This document shows, in pieces, positions 62,257-64,000 of a stretch of DNA of 64,000 nt. A program made the translations under genes and the position numbers. The notes under the pieces are model-generated. The model worked only from the letters and a program-made list of their open reading frames with translations, ran no database searches and was not told the origin of the DNA. Source of the DNA: Tetrahymena elliotti 4EA (Eukaryota > Ciliophora > Oligohymenophorea > Hymenostomatida > Tetrahymenidae); the NCBI GenBank assembly GCA_000231825.2, contig JH720350.1:213568-277567 (forward strand). The letters run 5' to 3'. Each line of letters begins with the position of its first letter. Within the stretch, counting starts at the first letter, position 1.

Positions 62257-64000
62257 TCAAAAGAAGATATTTTTTTTTCCTTGGCCTAAAAAAACTGAAC
62301 CTTTCCAAATTCTCTAATTGGGTGCTACATCTGTAATTTTAAAATGAATTAACTATTTATCTTGAGAACTTGAGAAAAAGTTTAAAACATTATGAAAAAG
62401 AAGTATAATTGAAACTACAGGAAGCCATATCAAATATGATGAAATTATCTCTGAGTAAACTAAAAAATACTTAACACTTACTAGGCATTATCCAGAAAAT
62501 TTGTTGATTAAGAAATTTAAATTCTTAAAAACTTCAAGAAGGAAAAAAATTAATTTTTTTATTAATTTTTTATGTAAAGTATTAGCTTCTGGTTGATACA
62601 TAATTAAATACTCAAAATCATTTAGAGAAAAAATAGATTATGAAACTCATATTGGAATTTTTAAAAATCTTTTAATTTAGAAGAGCTAAAAATTAAACTC
62701 TACTCTACTTTTTTATTTATAGTATTTACTAATTTTTAAATGAAATAAAATTGAATAATAATTGACTAAATTAATGTAAAAAAATTAAATAGTTGATAAT
62801 TGAATGAGTTAAATAAAACAAAATAATATTTCCTAATTTTCTTGTTTTTAATATCTTAAGTTTTACGAATTTTGAGAAATGAAAATACAATGTGAAATTA
62901 TTTACAAAGATATTATGATGTTTTTAAGAAAGAATAAATAAATTTTTTATTGTGAAATTTGAAGGTTTTTTAAATAAAATGTCTTAAAGTTAATTATTGT
63001 TTGTTAGTATTCAATCAATAAATCCCACTTTGATAGTACAAGGTCTTTTTGTACCTTAGATTTTTTATTTCTGTAAGTATTTAGCTATAATCTGAAGTTT
63101 TAAAATATTTAATACCCTATTCTTGTAGCAGTGATTGGATATCTGTTTCCATATCTTCTTCTTTTTCTTAATTTGTTCTGGGTTCATGATTTGTAATTTC
63201 TTTTAAAAATATTTCCTTGTTTAAAGTAATCTTAAATTAAGATTTTTTTTCAGTATTACTTCTTGTATTCATAGTTGATTAAGTGAAAGATCTTATTTAT
63301 AAGGTATTTTATGAGTTATTCAAAATATTTAAATCCTTATTTTTATTCATTTCTTTCATATTAAAAATATTTGAATCAATAAGATTTTAATAAAATATGT
63401 CTGTGCTAAAATTTGAGAAATTATTTAAATGATATATAAACACTTTTTACTCACTTACCAATAACTTTTTTATTATTTTTTACAATTAAAGCATCACTTA
63501 GTTTAATTTTTTACTTTTTAAGTTCTGATTTTAATCATTAGATGTTAATAATAAAATGACTTATTTTTCATACATTTTATTTAAGTTTTTAACATCCCAT
63601 TGTTTCAATTAACTGGGTAAATCTAAGCTTTTAAATAGTATTTTAGTTAGAGTATGCGAGCATATTTAAACCCAATCCATTGCTTATTAGCTCTTTAGCT
63701 AAATAATTTACCAAGTTTATTGATTTTTTAATTCTTTAAAACAAAATTATAAGAATAATTTATTTGAAGAATTAAATTCAGAACTACTAAATAAGATTTA
63801 AGAATCATAGATAATAAACTATATAACATCGTCATCATTTAGTTCTTACAATATTTAATTTATTTAAGATTAATATCTTTCAAATTAAGCTAAATTAGAA
63901 TAAGAATCTATTTCTATTAAAATCCACATTTTTACCTTGCTTTTTTGAAATTTTTCTAATTCATCTTACAATAATTTATTAGACTCCATATTAGTTGAAA
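62257..64000 (-). CDS. Cache/VWA-like transmembrane protein (copy 2), runs off the window
   Basis: Only the 3' part is present; the gene continues beyond base 64000. From the right edge, 63450-64000 is a clear duplicate of 57720-58280 and encodes the same VWA-like segment, including EKQVILLLTSNDQ. An exon at about 63015-63413, absent from copy 1, encodes a hydrophilic E/K/N-rich piece. Then 62400-62640 duplicates 57490-57720 and encodes a membrane helix (IWLPVVSIILLFHNVLNFF), followed by a short tail with ITDVAPNQRIWKGSVF and TGA at 62257. How the extra exon joins the helix exon is unclear; if it is terminal, the gene instead ends at TGA 63015. Small indels relative to copy 1 shift the frame locally. 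Confidence 0.5.

Noticed and set aside
1..64000. Frequent in-frame TAA/TAG as evidence of pseudogenes
   Set aside because: They occur throughout well-conserved genes (TypA, NRAMP, TFIIA) at Gln-tolerant sites; this is the ciliate nuclear code.
1..64000. CRISPR array, insertion sequence or integrated virus
   Set aside because: No regular repeat-spacer pattern, transposase, integrase or capsid-like protein was seen.

Overview
The window reads as nuclear DNA of a ciliate, most like Tetrahymena or a close relative. It is very AT-rich. The long coding regions run through TAA and TAG freely and end only at TGA (TAA/TAG read as glutamine, genetic code 6). Genes carry AT-rich GT...AG introns of roughly 50-370 bp. 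There are two assembly gaps (runs of N at 1294-2042 and 17727-18007). I saw no bacterial signals, tRNA, rRNA, CRISPR array or intact transposon. Because only TGA stops translation, chance open frames of 60-100 codons are common, so frames without supporting protein signal were left out.

Layout. 1-3459: gene-poor, with a degenerate tandem repeat broken by the first gap. 3460-6283 (-): TypA/BipA-type translational GTPase with a probable mitochondrial presequence. 7986-9697 (-): COP9 signalosome subunit 3-like PCI protein. 10796-12091 (+): TFIIA large subunit. 13394-14230 (-): small single-pass membrane protein. 15084-17090 (-) and 18594-20853 (+): two low-complexity/coiled-coil proteins of unknown function. 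21373-27789 (-): a long multi-exon WD40 protein with a coiled-coil tail, resembling WDR49/WDR64/CFAP337.

28495-53698 is dominated by four paralogous voltage-gated K+ channels (A-D here), all on the minus strand. Each has six membrane segments, a GYGD filter, a cyclic-nucleotide-binding-like domain (CNBD) and a Q/N-rich tail. An NRAMP metal transporter gene (+) lies between the third and fourth copies. All four channels have a phase-0 intron directly after the pore proline, and all four carry a CCHC zinc-knuckle-like motif just after the CNBD. The key cNMP-binding residues of the CNBD are altered. I consider the zinc-knuckle/degenerate-CNBD combination the most interesting feature of the window.

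55253-64000: a twin-CX9C mitochondrial-type small protein (+), an F-box protein of the FBXO31 type (-), and two tandem copies (-) of a membrane protein with an extracellular Cache domain, a degenerate VWA-like region and a C-terminal membrane helix. The second copy runs off the window. The two copies differ by small indels and one insertion, so at least one may be decaying. Most exon boundaries given here were inferred by eye from splice consensus and frame continuity; they are proposals, not RNA-supported.
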